Notes under the pieces: generated by a model | Databases searched by the model: none | What the model was told of the DNA's origin: nothing | The model's input: only the letters and a program-made list of their open reading frames with translations | Translations under genes and position numbers: made by a program | Shown: in pieces, positions 35,004 to 44,852 of the stretch | Numbering within the stretch: the first letter of the stretch is position 1 | How the letters are laid out: every line of letters starts with the position of its first letter | Assembly: GCF_003428625.2 (NCBI RefSeq) | Contig: NZ_QVQT02000001.1 | Span: forward strand, 372,001 to 436,000 | Reading direction: 5' to 3' | Length of the DNA stretch: 64,000 nucleotides | From: Paracidobacterium acidisoli | Lineage (GTDB): Bacteria; Acidobacteriota; Terriglobia; Terriglobales; Acidobacteriaceae

Positions 35004-37172
35004 TTGAAGATTCGACTGGCGACAGCCTTCCTCGCGCTGATGGCGCTTCCGGCCTGCGCGCAACAGTACCAATACCCTTTTCAGAACCCATCGCTTCCCG
35101 CCAATCAGCGCATCAGCGATCTGCTGTCGCGGATGACGCCGGCGGAGAAGATTCAGGCGCTGAGCACCGATCCCTCGGTGCCGCGGCTCGGCGTGGTGGG
35201 CACGGGCCACGTGGAGGGTCTGCATGGCCTCGCGCTGGGCGGACCGGGCGGATGGGAGGGACGCGGCAAAGCGATCATTCCCACCACGACCTTTCCGCAG
35301 TCGCGCGGGCTGGGGCACACGTGGGACCCGGCGCTGATCGAGAAGGCCGCAGCGGTCGAGGCCTTTGAGACACGCTACGCCTTCGGCAAATATCATCGCG
35401 GCGGGCTGGTGGTGCGCGCTCCCAATGCCGATCTGTCGCGTGATCCGCGCTGGGGACGGAGCGAGGAGTCGTACGGCGAAGATCCGTTTCTGGTGGGCAC
35501 GCTGACGGTCGCGTTTGCGAAGGGCCTGCAGGGTGACGATCCGCGCTACTGGGAGACCTCGTCGCTGATGAAGCACTTCCTGGCCAACAGCAATGAGAAC
35601 CGGCGCGACGGCTCGTCGTCGAACTTCGACGACCGGCTCTTTCACGAGTACTACTCGGTTCCCTTCCGCATGGGCGTGGAGGAGGGCCACTCGGATGCCT
35701 TCATGACCTCTTACAACGCATGGAACGGGATTCCCATGGCGGCGCAGCCGGTGCTGCGCGATGTGGTGATGAAGGACTGGGGCTTCGACGGCATCATCTG
35801 CACCGACGCCGGCGCACTGACCAACATGGTGACGCACCACAAGTATTACAAGACGATGGCCGAGGCGGCGGCGGGAGCGATCCATGCCGGGGTGAATCAG
35901 TTTCTCGACAACTACAAACAGTCGGTCGAGGATGCGCTGGCGCAGCATCTGATCACGGAGCAGGATATCGACCGCAACCTGGCCGGCGTGTACCGGGTGA
36001 TGATCCGCCTGGGCATGATGGACCCGGTGGCGCAGGTGCCGTACGCGAAGATCGGCATCGACGACAACGACGCGGCGAAGGGCGATCCGTGGGACTGGGC
36101 GGACCACAAGGCGCTGGCGCGTAAGGTGACCGATGAGTCGATCGTGCTGCTGAAGAACCAGAACAACACGCTGCCGCTGGATGCGTCGAAGCTGAAGTCG
36201 ATCGCCGTGATCGGTCCTTACGCCGATATCGTGGCGCTGGACTGGTACAGCGGCACGCCTCCGTTCGCGGTGAGTCCGCTGGAGGGCATTCGGAATGCCG
36301 TGGGCAGCGGCGTGAAGGTCGCGTTCTCGAAGGGCAGCGATCCGGAGCAGGCCGCGGCGCTGGCGAAGAGCGCAGACGTGGCGATTGTGGTGATCGGCAA
36401 CCATCCGACGTGCGACTCGGGCTGGAACGTCTGCCCGGTGCCGAGCGACGGCAAGGAGGCGATCGACCGGCAGACGCTGACGCTGGAGCAGGAGAAGATC
36501 GCGAAGGCGGTGTACGCGGCGAATCCGCACACGATTGTGGTGCTGAACACCAGCTTTCCGTATACGACGAACTGGACCGAGGAAAACGTTCCGGCGATTG
36601 TGGAGATGACGCACAACAGCGAAGAAGAAGGCACGGGACTGGCGGATGTGCTCTTCGGCAGCTACAACCCGGCCGGACGCCTGACGCAGACCTGGGTGGC
36701 CTCGATGGCCGACCTGCCGGAGATGATGGACTACAACATTCGCGACGGGCGCACATACATGTACGCGAAGCAGAAGCCGCTGTATGCCTTCGGCTACGGG
36801 CTGAGCTATACGACGTTTGCCTACTCCGATCTGAAGCTGAGCTCGGAGGAGATGAAGGGCGGCGGCAGCGTGACGGTGAGCGTGGAGGTGAAGAACACCG
36901 GATCGCGCGCGGGCGACGAGGTGGTGCAGCTTTACGTCGCGCATACCGGATCGAAGGTGGCGCGGCCGAACGAAGAGCTGGAGGGCTTCGACCGGGTGAG
37001 CCTGGCGCCGGGCGAGACGAAGACGGTGACTCTGCCGCTGAAGGCGCAGCAGCTTGCGTACTGGAGCGACGATAAGAACGGATGGGTGCTGGAGCCGGAT
37101 CACGTGGAGATTCGCGTGGGCAGCTCGTCGGACAATATCCGGCTGCGGAAGACGATCGCTGTGGCTCCCTGA
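35004..37172 (+). CDS. Exported GH3 family glycoside hydrolase
   Basis: The 722-residue enzyme begins with TTG 35004 (MKIRLATAFLALMALPACA), a lipoprotein-like or Sec signal. GH3 N-domain blocks are visible (NADLSRDPRWGRSEESYGED, DGIICTDAGALTNM with the nucleophile Asp in CTDAG), then the C-domain (ESIVLLKNQNNTLPL) and a terminal fibronectin-III-like domain (VKNTGSRAGDEVVQLYV). GH3 enzymes cleave beta-glucosides or beta-xylosides. An AAGGTG ribosome site precedes the start. The bond specificity cannot be told. Confidence 0.94.
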   Translation: MKIRLATAFLALMALPACAQQYQYPFQNPSLPANQRISDLLSRMTPAEKIQALSTDPSVPRLGVVGTGHVEGLHGLALGGPGGWEGRGKAIIPTTTFPQSRGLGHTWDPALIEKAAAVEAFETRYAFGKYHRGGLVVRAPNADLSRDPRWGRSEESYGEDPFLVGTLTVAFAKGLQGDDPRYWETSSLMKHFLANSNENRRDGSSSNFDDRLFHEYYSVPFRMGVEEGHSDAFMTSYNAWNGIPMAAQPVLRDVVMKDWGFDGIICTDAGALTNMVTHHKYYKTMAEAAAGAIHAGVNQFLDNYKQSVEDALAQHLITEQDIDRNLAGVYRVMIRLGMMDPVAQVPYAKIGIDDNDAAKGDPWDWADHKALARKVTDESIVLLKNQNNTLPLDASKLKSIAVIGPYADIVALDWYSGTPPFAVSPLEGIRNAVGSGVKVAFSKGSDPEQAAALAKSADVAIVVIGNHPTCDSGWNVCPVPSDGKEAIDRQTLTLEQEKIAKAVYAANPHTIVVLNTSFPYTTNWTEENVPAIVEMTHNSEEEGTGLADVLFGSYNPAGRLTQTWVASMADLPEMMDYNIRDGRTYMYAKQKPLYAFGYGLSYTTFAYSDLKLSSEEMKGGGSVTVSVEVKNTGSRAGDEVVQLYVAHTGSKVARPNEELEGFDRVSLAPGETKTVTLPLKAQQLAYWSDDKNGWVLEPDHVEIRVGSSSDNIRLRKTIAVAP

Positions 37173-37361
37173 CCCGGGCAAATAACTCCCTAACCCGGAA
37201 GAAACAACGAGACGGGCCGGGGAGAACCAGCGGAGATACGGCACGACGAAGCGGCAATGCACGGGCAAGGCGCGAAGATTCAATATTTTCGCGCCTGCGC
37301 GGCACAGGCTGCGGTGCAAAAACCTTCGCGGTCCGCGGCCCGCCACGATATACTGCAGGAT

Positions 37362-38399
37362 GTGACTACCTCCACTCTCGAGACCTGCACTGCCGGGCCA
37401 GACAGCACAACGCAGGCCCCTGATTCCAGCAAGGCAAAGCGCGTTCTTCTGCTCAAGCCCCGCGGCTTCTGCGCCGGCGTGGTGCGTGCCATCGACATTG
37501 TGCGGATTGCGCTGGAGACCTTTGGCGCGCCGATTTACGTGCGCCGCGAGATCGTGCACAACCGCTTTGTGGTGAATGAGCTGGCGGAGAAGGGCGCGAT
37601 CTTCGTCGAGGACATCGACCAGGTGCCGGAGGGCGCGCGCGTGATCTACAGCGCGCACGGCGTCTCGCCGGCGGTGCGGCAGCACTCGAAGGACCGCAGC
37701 CTGAAGGTGATCGACGCGACCTGCCCGCTGGTGACAAAGGTCCATGTGGAGGCGGTGAAGTTTGCGAAGCAGGGCTATTCGCTGGTGCTGATCGGACATC
37801 GCGATCACGATGAGATTGAAGGCACGCTGGGCGAAGCGCCCGACGTGACGCAGGTGGTTTCCAGCGTCGAGGAAGTGCAGACGCTCGAGGTGCCCGACCC
37901 GGAGCGCGTTGCGTATCTGACGCAGACGACGCTCTCGCTCGATGAGTCGCGCGACATCATTCACGCGCTCAAGATGAAGTTTCCGAAGATTGCAGGCCCC
38001 CACTCGCAGGATATCTGCTATGCGACGGAGAACCGCCAGGTGGCGGTGAAGAACGTGGCGCACAACGCAGACCTGGTGCTGGTGGTGGGATCGAACAACA
38101 GCTCGAACTCCAACCGTCTGGTCGAGGTTTCGCGCAATCTGGGAACGAAGGGCTATCTGATCGACAACTCCGAGGCAATCGATCCCGAATGGCTGAAGGG
38201 CGTATCGACGGTCGCGGTGACGGCGGGCGCTTCGGCACCGGAGATCCTGGTGGAAGGCGTGGTCAGTTATCTGAATGCAAAGGGCTTCGGCGAAGTGGAT
38301 GAAGTGGAAGTGATGCCGGAGAATGTTCGCTTCGGGTTGCCGCCGGAGATCGTGCAGGCGATCCAGTCTGCTCCCAAAACCACCGCGGCATCTGTCTAA
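37362..38399 (+). CDS. ispH: 4-hydroxy-3-methylbut-2-enyl diphosphate reductase
   Basis: This 4Fe-4S enzyme makes IPP and DMAPP, the last step of the MEP pathway. The three cluster cysteines are at about residues 37 (RGFCAGVVRA), 121 (DATCPLVTKVH) and 219 (QDICYATENRQ). The substrate motif GSNNSSNSNRL is intact. I chose GTG 37362 because the reading from 37257 has a non-family N-terminus; the exact start is uncertain. It opens a hopanoid-related block, with squalene-hopene cyclase starting 42 bases later, and so may supply its isoprenoid units. Confidence 0.95.
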   Translation: MTTSTLETCTAGPDSTTQAPDSSKAKRVLLLKPRGFCAGVVRAIDIVRIALETFGAPIYVRREIVHNRFVVNELAEKGAIFVEDIDQVPEGARVIYSAHGVSPAVRQHSKDRSLKVIDATCPLVTKVHVEAVKFAKQGYSLVLIGHRDHDEIEGTLGEAPDVTQVVSSVEEVQTLEVPDPERVAYLTQTTLSLDESRDIIHALKMKFPKIAGPHSQDICYATENRQVAVKNVAHNADLVLVVGSNNSSNSNRLVEVSRNLGTKGYLIDNSEAIDPEWLKGVSTVAVTAGASAPEILVEGVVSYLNAKGFGEVDEVEVMPENVRFGLPPEIVQAIQSAPKTTAASV

Positions 38400-38441
38400 C
38401 CAGACAGCCGCTGCAAGGGCAGGAATGATTTCAGCTACGGC

Positions 38442-40520
38442 ATGAGCACACCAACAGGCACTGCGCAATCCGGATCAGCAGAAGACCCGGTCGTGAAGCG
38501 GGCAGGCGAAGCATCTCCGGCGGCAGACGGTCGTCAGAACGGCAGCGTGAAATTCGGGCGCATCGATGCGTCGCTCGAGGATGTGGAACGCGCGACCGTT
38601 CGCTCCCGCGATCACATCTTCTCGATGCAGCACGGCGAAGGCTACTGGTGCGGCGAGCTCGAAGCCGACGCGATGCTCGAAGCCGACTACATCTTCGCGC
38701 ACGTGCTGCTGGGCACCGGCGATGCGGGCAAGATGCGGCGGGCGCTGGCCGAGATTCTGCGCTATCAGCAGGAGGACGGGAGCTGGTCGATTTATCCGGG
38801 CGGTCCGGGCAACATCAGCCTCTCCGTCAAATGCTACTTTGCCTGCAAGCTGATGGGCATGGAGCCGGAGAACCCGATCCTGGTGAAGGCGCGGGCGTGG
38901 ATTCTGGCGCATGGCGGCGTAACGGCCTGCAATACCTTCACGAAGATTTATCTCTGCTCGCTGGGGCAGTACGAGTACGACGCGGTGCCGGCGGTGCCGC
39001 CGGAGATCGTGCTCTTTCCGAAGTGGTTCTACTTCAACATCTACGAGATCTCGTCGTGGTCGCGCGCGATTCTGGTGCCGCTCTCGATTACCTACGCGAA
39101 GAAGCCCTTCAAGAAGATTCCCGCCGAGCAGGGGATCGATGAGCTGTTTGTGGGCGGACGCGAGAACGCGAACCTGCACCTGCGCATGGACCGGCAGAAG
39201 AAGATCGGATGGCGGAACTTCTTTCTGCTGTGCGACCGCGTGGTGCACTGGCTGGAGCGCGTACACATTCGTCCGCTGCGGGCGATTGCGCTGAAGAAGG
39301 CCGAGAAGTGGATGCTGGAGCGCTTCGAGATGACGGACGGCCTGGGCGCGATTTATCCGGCGATGCTGAACTCGATTATCGCGATGCGCTGCCTCGGCTA
39401 CTCGCTGGACGATCCGCAGGTGATCCGCGCGATGGACGAGTTCGAGAAGCTGGGCATCGACGAGCCGAACGGCACGGCGGATTATCCGGAGCCGACCTTC
39501 CGCATGCAGCCGTGCATGTCTCCTGTATGGGATACGGCGCAGGCGGTGTATGCGCTGGGCGAGGCGGGGGTTTCGCGCAACGACGCGCGCCTGCTGCAGG
39601 CGACGGACTGGATGCTGTCGAAGGAAGTGCGCCACAAGGGCGACTGGGCGGTGAAGAACCGCAAGGCGGAGCCGGGCGGATGGTACTTCGAGTTCAACAA
39701 CGAGTTCTACCCCGACGTGGACGACACGGCGCAGGTGCTGCTGGCGCTGAACAAGATCGACAATCCGCGGGAGCGGTATCAGTACGACGTGTGCCAGCGG
39801 GCGATCGAGTGGATCTTCTCGATGCAGTGCCGGAACGGCGGATGGGCGAGCTTCGATAAAGACAACACGAAGATGATCTTCGAGCATATTCCGTTTGCCG
39901 ATCACAACGCGATGCTCGATCCGCCGACGGTCGATATCACGGGACGCATTCTCGAGGCGCTGGCCACGTACGGCTACACGCGGCGCGACAAGCGCGTGGA
40001 GAAGGCGATCAAATTCATCTACGTCGAGCAGGAGCCGGACGGAAGCTGGTTTGGCCGGTGGGGCGTGAATTATCTTTACGGCACATTTCTGGTGCTGCGC
40101 GGCCTGGAGGCGATCGGCGTGTGGAATCACGAGCCGCAGGTGCAGCAGGCTGCGGAGTGGATCCGCTCGGTGCAGAACGCCGACGGCGGATGGGGCGAAA
40201 GCTGCGGCAGCTACGACGATCCGGTGACGCGCGGCGTGGGCATCAGCACACCGTCACAGACGGCGTGGGCGATTCTGGGCCTGCTGGCGGCCGGCGATAC
40301 ACGCAGCGATTCGGTGGCCAAGGGCATCAAATGGCTGCTGGCGCATCAGCAGCCGGACGGCTCATGGGACGAAAGCCTGGGCCACGGCAGAACACGCCAG
40401 GCGATTTATACAGGCACCGGCTTTCCGCGGGTCTTTTATCTCGCGTATCACCAGTACCGCGATTACTTTCCGCTGCTGGCGCTGACGAATTACAAACGCG
40501 CGATGGAGCGCGAACACTAA
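38442..40520 (+). CDS. shc: Squalene-hopene cyclase
   Basis: The 692-residue membrane-associated enzyme cyclises squalene to hopene. The catalytic acid motif DVDDTA is at about residues 425-430. QW repeats recur (QCRNGGWASFDK, QEPDGSWFGRWG, QNADGGWGES, QQPDGSWDES). The N-terminus has a low-complexity extension of about 35 residues before the family core (HIFSMQHGEGYWCGEL). It precedes hpnH by 25 bases in an apparent operon. Confidence 0.97.
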   Translation: MSTPTGTAQSGSAEDPVVKRAGEASPAADGRQNGSVKFGRIDASLEDVERATVRSRDHIFSMQHGEGYWCGELEADAMLEADYIFAHVLLGTGDAGKMRRALAEILRYQQEDGSWSIYPGGPGNISLSVKCYFACKLMGMEPENPILVKARAWILAHGGVTACNTFTKIYLCSLGQYEYDAVPAVPPEIVLFPKWFYFNIYEISSWSRAILVPLSITYAKKPFKKIPAEQGIDELFVGGRENANLHLRMDRQKKIGWRNFFLLCDRVVHWLERVHIRPLRAIALKKAEKWMLERFEMTDGLGAIYPAMLNSIIAMRCLGYSLDDPQVIRAMDEFEKLGIDEPNGTADYPEPTFRMQPCMSPVWDTAQAVYALGEAGVSRNDARLLQATDWMLSKEVRHKGDWAVKNRKAEPGGWYFEFNNEFYPDVDDTAQVLLALNKIDNPRERYQYDVCQRAIEWIFSMQCRNGGWASFDKDNTKMIFEHIPFADHNAMLDPPTVDITGRILEALATYGYTRRDKRVEKAIKFIYVEQEPDGSWFGRWGVNYLYGTFLVLRGLEAIGVWNHEPQVQQAAEWIRSVQNADGGWGESCGSYDDPVTRGVGISTPSQTAWAILGLLAAGDTRSDSVAKGIKWLLAHQQPDGSWDESLGHGRTRQAIYTGTGFPRVFYLAYHQYRDYFPLLALTNYKRAMEREH

Positions 40521-40545
40521 GTTTCTTACGGAGGGCTCACCCCGA

Positions 40546-41697
40546 ATGGCAGTCCCTGTTTCTCAGGCGTGGACCGTTGCCACCTACGTTATCGGCCAGA
40601 AGCTGAAGGGCCGAAAGCGCTTCCCGCTCGTCACCATGCTGGAGCCGCTCTTCCGCTGCAACCTGGCCTGCGCCGGCTGCGGCAAGATTCAGTACCCTGC
40701 GCACATTCTGAAGCAGGAGCTGACGCCGGAGGAGTGCTTTAAGGCAGTCGAAGAGGCGGGCACGCCGATGGTCTCGATCCCCGGCGGCGAGCCGCTGCTG
40801 CACCCGCGCATCGATGAGATTGTGGCCGGCCTGGTGGCGCGCAAAAAGTACGTCTACATGTGCACGAACGCGCTGCTGCTGAAGGAAAAGCTGCACCTCT
40901 TCAAACCGAGCAAATATCTTTCCTTCTCCGTGCATCTTGACGGCCAGCGCGAGCACCATGACTTTTCCGTCTGCCGCGAGGGTGGATACGACATCGCGGT
41001 CGAAGGCATCAAAGCCGCGATTGCGGCGGGTTTCCGCGTCACCACGAACACCACGCTCTTCGACGGAGCCGATCCGAATTCGGTTCGCGCCTTCTTCGAT
41101 GAGCTGATGGAGATCGGCGTGGAAGGAGTGATGGTTGCGCCGGGCTACACCTACGAGAAGGCTCCCGATCAGAAGCACTTTCTGGGCCGCGCCCGCTCGC
41201 GCCGCCTCTTCCGCGCGATTCTGTCGAACCGCAAAAAGTCGTGGAAGTTCAACGCGTCGCCGATGTACATGGAATTTCTGATGGGCAAGCGCGAGTTCAC
41301 CTGCACGCCCTGGGGCATGCCCGCGTACAGCGTCTTCGGCTGGCAGAAGCCCTGCTATCTGCTGCAGGACGGCTACGCCGATACGTTCAAAGAACTGATC
41401 GACACCACCGACTGGTCGAACTACGGCACGGAGAGCGGCAATCCGAAGTGTGCGAACTGCATGGTGCATTCGGGCTATGAAGCCTCCGGCGTCTACTACA
41501 CCTTCGGCTCGCTGCGCGGGCTGCTGGAAACGGCGATGGCCACCTTCTTTGACACCTACCAGGATCGCGGCGCGCTCGACCTGCTGAACGAGCCGGTGAA
41601 GCCGATGCACAGCTTCAATCCGCTGATCCAGATCGAGGCCACCGTTCAGACAACGGCCCGCATCGATACTCGCGTAGGGGAAGGAACAACCGTATGA
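40546..41697 (+). CDS. hpnH: HpnH, adenosyl-hopene synthase (radical SAM)
   Basis: The 383-residue radical SAM enzyme joins an adenosyl group to diploptene, the first step toward C35 hopanoids. The cluster motif CNLACAGC is at residues 38-45 (Cys38, Cys42, Cys45), with the SAM-binding IPGGEPLLHP downstream. A second group of cysteines (NPKCANCMVHSGYE) is a mark of HpnH. The start follows CGGAGGGCTC. Four bases overlap the next gene. Confidence 0.96.
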   Translation: MAVPVSQAWTVATYVIGQKLKGRKRFPLVTMLEPLFRCNLACAGCGKIQYPAHILKQELTPEECFKAVEEAGTPMVSIPGGEPLLHPRIDEIVAGLVARKKYVYMCTNALLLKEKLHLFKPSKYLSFSVHLDGQREHHDFSVCREGGYDIAVEGIKAAIAAGFRVTTNTTLFDGADPNSVRAFFDELMEIGVEGVMVAPGYTYEKAPDQKHFLGRARSRRLFRAILSNRKKSWKFNASPMYMEFLMGKREFTCTPWGMPAYSVFGWQKPCYLLQDGYADTFKELIDTTDWSNYGTESGNPKCANCMVHSGYEASGVYYTFGSLRGLLETAMATFFDTYQDRGALDLLNEPVKPMHSFNPLIQIEATVQTTARIDTRVGEGTTV

Positions 41698-42107
41698 CCA
41701 CGCACACGGTGAATCCCGACGAGCTGGAAATTGCGGAAGGCCGCGAGCGCGAGCAGCTCGAAGGCTGGATTCCGGCGCTGGCGACGGACGACGAGATACG
41801 CGAGGCGCTGGAAAAGGCCTTCGATTATCGCGGAGACATTACGCTGACGCTGAAGGACGGGCGCACGATCGAGGGATACGTCTTCGACCGCCGCAACGGA
41901 AAGACGCTGGCGGATTCGGCGGTGCGCGTGATTCCGTCGACGGAGCGGACGAAGCTGACGATTGCCTACTCCGAGATTGCGGCGCTCAACTTCAGTGGAC
42001 GCGACACGGCGGCGGGCAGAACCTTCGACGCCTGGGTGAAGAAGTACTGGGAGAAAAAGGCCGCAGGCGAAAAGGACATCGCGATTCATCCGGAAGCGCT
42101 GGATTAG
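41694..42107 (+). CDS. Sm-like-fold protein of unknown function in the hopanoid operon
   Basis: The 137-residue protein starts inside the hpnH stop (ATGA overlap), so it is translated with it. The middle part is a likely Sm/LSM-type beta barrel (DITLTLKDGRTIEGYVFD, then ERTKLTIAYSEIAALNFSG), followed by a basic helix (WVKKYWEKKAAGE). It has no membrane segment. I recall such genes beside hpnH in other hopanoid makers, but I cannot verify that here. A role in hopanoid export, packing or regulation is inferred only from context. Confidence 0.85.
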   Translation: MTTHTVNPDELEIAEGREREQLEGWIPALATDDEIREALEKAFDYRGDITLTLKDGRTIEGYVFDRRNGKTLADSAVRVIPSTERTKLTIAYSEIAALNFSGRDTAAGRTFDAWVKKYWEKKAAGEKDIAIHPEALD

Positions 42108-42149
42108 AGGAAGACAGGGATCAGCGATTAGCGATTAGAAAGCTGAGAT

Positions 42150-42180
42150 GGCGGCGTGCCTGCGCCGCCGTTTTCTTTTT
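42150..42180 (+). terminator. Rho-independent terminator of the hopanoid operon
   Basis: GGCGGCG (42150-42156) pairs with CGCCGCC (42163-42169), followed by GTTTTCTTTTT. It closes the plus-strand block before the convergent response regulator gene. Confidence 0.85.
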
Positions 42181-42191
42181 GGGGACGCGCT

Positions 42192-42803
42192 CTAGAGCCA
42201 GCCTTTGGCGCGCGCGAGGCGGGCGGCTTCGACGCGGTTGGATGCGCCGAGCTTGCTGATGGCCTCGGAGAGATAATTGCGCACGGTTCCTTCGGAGAGG
42301 TGCAGCTCGCCGGCGATGTCGCCGCTCGACTTCCCTTCTCCGGCACGCCACAGAATCTGCCGCTCGCGCTCGGAGAGCGGATCGGGACCACTGTCCCAGG
42401 CTTCGGCGGCGAGATCGGGATCGACGACACGCAGGCCGCGATGCACGCGGCGCACGGCCTCGGCGAGCTCGGCGGCGGGACGGTCTTTGAGCAGGTAGCC
42501 CTTTGCGCCGGCATCGAGAGCGCGGCGCAGATAGCCGGGCCGCGCGAAGGTGGTGAGGATGACGACACGGGTCTGCGGATGACGGTCGCGGACTTCACCG
42601 GCGAGCGTGAGGCCGGTCATCTCCGGCATCTCGATATCGGTGACGAGCACGTCGGGCTTCAGCTTTCCGACGGCGGCGAGCGCTTCGCGGCCGTTGGCGG
42701 CGCGGCCGCAGACGGCAATGTCGGGCTCGGTCTCGAGCAGAGCGGCAAGCGCGCCCAGAACCATCGCCTGATCTTCAGCTACGATGACCTGTATCTTTTT
42801 CAC
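42192..42803 (-). CDS. NarL-family response regulator (DesR/LiaR-like)
   Basis: The 203-residue regulator has a complete receiver: acidic AEDQAMVL, phosphoacceptor Asp in VTDIEMPEMTG, and GYLLK. The C-terminal LuxR helix-turn-helix is DPLSERERQILWRAGEG to RNYLSEAISKLG. It lies about 80 bases after the kinase gene and is the last gene of the ATPase-permease-kinase-regulator operon. It probably binds the ATGAC-N4-GTCAT dyad in front of the operon (inference). Confidence 0.93.
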   Translation of the reverse strand: MKKIQVIVAEDQAMVLGALAALLETEPDIAVCGRAANGREALAAVGKLKPDVLVTDIEMPEMTGLTLAGEVRDRHPQTRVVILTTFARPGYLRRALDAGAKGYLLKDRPAAELAEAVRRVHRGLRVVDPDLAAEAWDSGPDPLSERERQILWRAGEGKSSGDIAGELHLSEGTVRNYLSEAISKLGASNRVEAARLARAKGWL

Positions 42804-42881
42804 GTCTTATCCCTGCATTTTCCTGACATCTGCTAACTAAAATTTTCCGAACATCTTATATCTGCATTTTTTCCGAACGTC

Positions 42882-44042
42882 TTATGCCTGCTCCGGAAGA
42901 CTCTGCGGGAGTTCGATGACCAGGCGGGTGCCGTGCGCGGAGTCGATCCTGAGATGGCCGCCGAGCGATTCGACGCGCTCGCGCATGCCGCGCAGTCCGT
43001 TCCCCTCCTGGCGCACGCCGCCGCGTCCGTCGTCTTCGACGATCAGCGAGGTGCCGGCTTCGTTCCTTTCGAATTCGAAGCGGCAGCGGCTGGCCTGAGC
43101 GTGGCGCACGATATTTGTCACCGCCTCGCGCACAATTAACGAGAGCACGGTCTCTTCGGCGGCGCGCAGCTTCGGCGGCTTTGCCTCGCACTCCAGCGTG
43201 ACTCCCGCGGCTTCGAGCGTGCGATGGGCACGGTCGATCTCGGCGGCGAGGCCTTCGGCGCGATAACCGCGGATGGCCTCGCGCACTTCGCCGAGAGCGG
43301 TGCGGGCGATCTGCTCAACCTCTTTGATCTCGGTGCGGGCGCGCTGCGGGTCTCGATCGAAGAGACGGCCGGCCAGCTCGGACTTAAGCACGACGACGGA
43401 GAGCGTGTGGCCCAGAACATCGTGCAGGTCACGGGCGATGCGCTCGCGCTCGGCGACCTTGGCGAGATGCGCGATCTCTTCGTGCGCGAGGCCGAGTTTT
43501 TGAGCGGCGCGCTTCTGCATGGCGAAGATCATGTTGGTGCAGCCGACGACGAGCGCGATGAGCAGGCAGATGCCCCAGCTCCACGGAGTGAGGTGCAGCA
43601 GCCAGCCTTCGAGGAGCATGGCGGCGCAGAGCGTGATGAGAAGCGGAATGACGACGGCGATGCGCTCGAAGAGGAAGGGCAGAAAGGCCGCCGCATAAAT
43701 GATGACACCCATGGCGCCGGGGTTTGCGGGGGTGTACCAAAGGCCGAGCACGGCCATGGCGATGAGCGCGGCGCGTCCGAGCCAGCGGTTGTGCGCCATC
43801 ACCATAGTGGTGTAGATGGCGAGGAAGACCGCGTAGAAGAGGGCGAAGTGAATCCACGCGATGGCGCTGTGGCGGCCGATGGGATCGATGAAGAAGAAGA
43901 TGGAGTAGACGAGCCAGACGAAGTCGACCCAGCGCACGCGGTCCTCGCCGCGATTGAAGGTACCGGCGAGGCGCAGTGAGGGGAGCGGACCGGAGTGCTC
44001 CCCGGCGCACTGCGCTTCGCGGCTTTTATCGGCTGCGGTCAC
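42882..44042 (-). CDS. Sensor histidine kinase (DesK-like)
   Basis: The 386-residue kinase starts with GTG 44042, overlapping the permease stop by the four bases GTGA. Several hydrophobic segments span the membrane (about residues 40-200). The phosphorylated His is in ERIARDLHDVLGHTLS, typical of HisKA_3 kinases, and the ATP-binding blocks are NIVRHAQAS and DDGRGG. It would sense envelope or membrane state and phosphorylate the adjacent regulator. A reading to 44246 has no support. Confidence 0.93.
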   Translation of the reverse strand: MTAADKSREAQCAGEHSGPLPSLRLAGTFNRGEDRVRWVDFVWLVYSIFFFIDPIGRHSAIAWIHFALFYAVFLAIYTTMVMAHNRWLGRAALIAMAVLGLWYTPANPGAMGVIIYAAAFLPFLFERIAVVIPLLITLCAAMLLEGWLLHLTPWSWGICLLIALVVGCTNMIFAMQKRAAQKLGLAHEEIAHLAKVAERERIARDLHDVLGHTLSVVVLKSELAGRLFDRDPQRARTEIKEVEQIARTALGEVREAIRGYRAEGLAAEIDRAHRTLEAAGVTLECEAKPPKLRAAEETVLSLIVREAVTNIVRHAQASRCRFEFERNEAGTSLIVEDDGRGGVRQEGNGLRGMRERVESLGGHLRIDSAHGTRLVIELPQSLPEQA

Positions 44043-44824
44043 GATCTGGCCTCGCTGCGGGTAAAGACCACCCAGGCAATGCCCAGCATAACGCAGGTGA
44101 AGCCGGCGAGCGCCTCCCAGTGCGGCAGCGCGGAGCCGGGACGGGCGAATCCGAAGATGCGAAGCGCGATCTGCGCGAAGTGATACATGGGCAGGGCGGG
44201 CGCGATGCGCTGCAGCCAGTGCGGGAGGATGTCGATCGGCATCCACAGGCCGGAGGCGAAGGACATGGGCAGGTTGATGAGATTGATCATGCCGGGGGCG
44301 GAGTTTGCCGGCACGATGAGCGCGATGAGCAGGCCCATGGCGCAGAAGGGCAGCGAGCCGGCGAAGACGACAAGGAAGAGGCGCGCGGTCTCTGCGGCGT
44401 GTAGGTGCACTCCGCCCATGGTGATGCCGAGCACGAGCAGCACCGCGGTGGTGATGAGGCCGAAGAGCGCGCAGGAGATGGTCTTGGCGCCGAGATAGGC
44501 CAGGCGCGGCAGCGGGCTGGCCTGCTTCAGCTCCATCCAGCCCTGGGCGCGCTCGAGCGCGATGCCCATGCCCATGCCGAAGAGGCAGGCGGAGACGGCT
44601 CCGAAGCAGCTGTAGCCGGCGAGCAGATAGCGGGCGTAGTCGCTGTGGCGGTTGGTGGCTCCAAAGAGGAGATAGAACATGACGGGAAAGCCGATGACGG
44701 AGATCGAGAACATGCGGGTGCGGAGCATCTTCAGGATTTCGTACTGCGTTTCTTTGCGGAAGAGACGCGCGTAATAACCGGCGGTGAAAGGCTGCGGGCG
44801 ATGGGCGACGGCGAGGGTGGCCAT
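44039..44824 (-). CDS. ABC-2 type transporter permease
   Basis: The 261-residue membrane protein starts at ATG 44824, with GAGGAGAAAATC in front. About six hydrophobic segments match the ABC-2 permease family (YEILKMLRTRMFSISVIGFP, SASGLWMPIDILPHWL). With the ATPase it would form a small export system; the substrate could be a drug or a lipid. It is followed directly by the kinase (GTGA overlap). Confidence 0.9.
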   Translation of the reverse strand: MATLAVAHRPQPFTAGYYARLFRKETQYEILKMLRTRMFSISVIGFPVMFYLLFGATNRHSDYARYLLAGYSCFGAVSACLFGMGMGIALERAQGWMELKQASPLPRLAYLGAKTISCALFGLITTAVLLVLGITMGGVHLHAAETARLFLVVFAGSLPFCAMGLLIALIVPANSAPGMINLINLPMSFASGLWMPIDILPHWLQRIAPALPMYHFAQIALRIFGFARPGSALPHWEALAGFTCVMLGIAWVVFTRSEARS

Positions 44825-44852
44825 GATTTTCTCCTCGGGTGAGTGAATGCGG

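Noticed and set aside
34908-38468. 1186-codon open frame on the minus strand
   Set aside because: Antisense shadow of the GH3 and ispH genes, Arg/His-rich with no recognisable domain; a common effect of GC-biased codon use.
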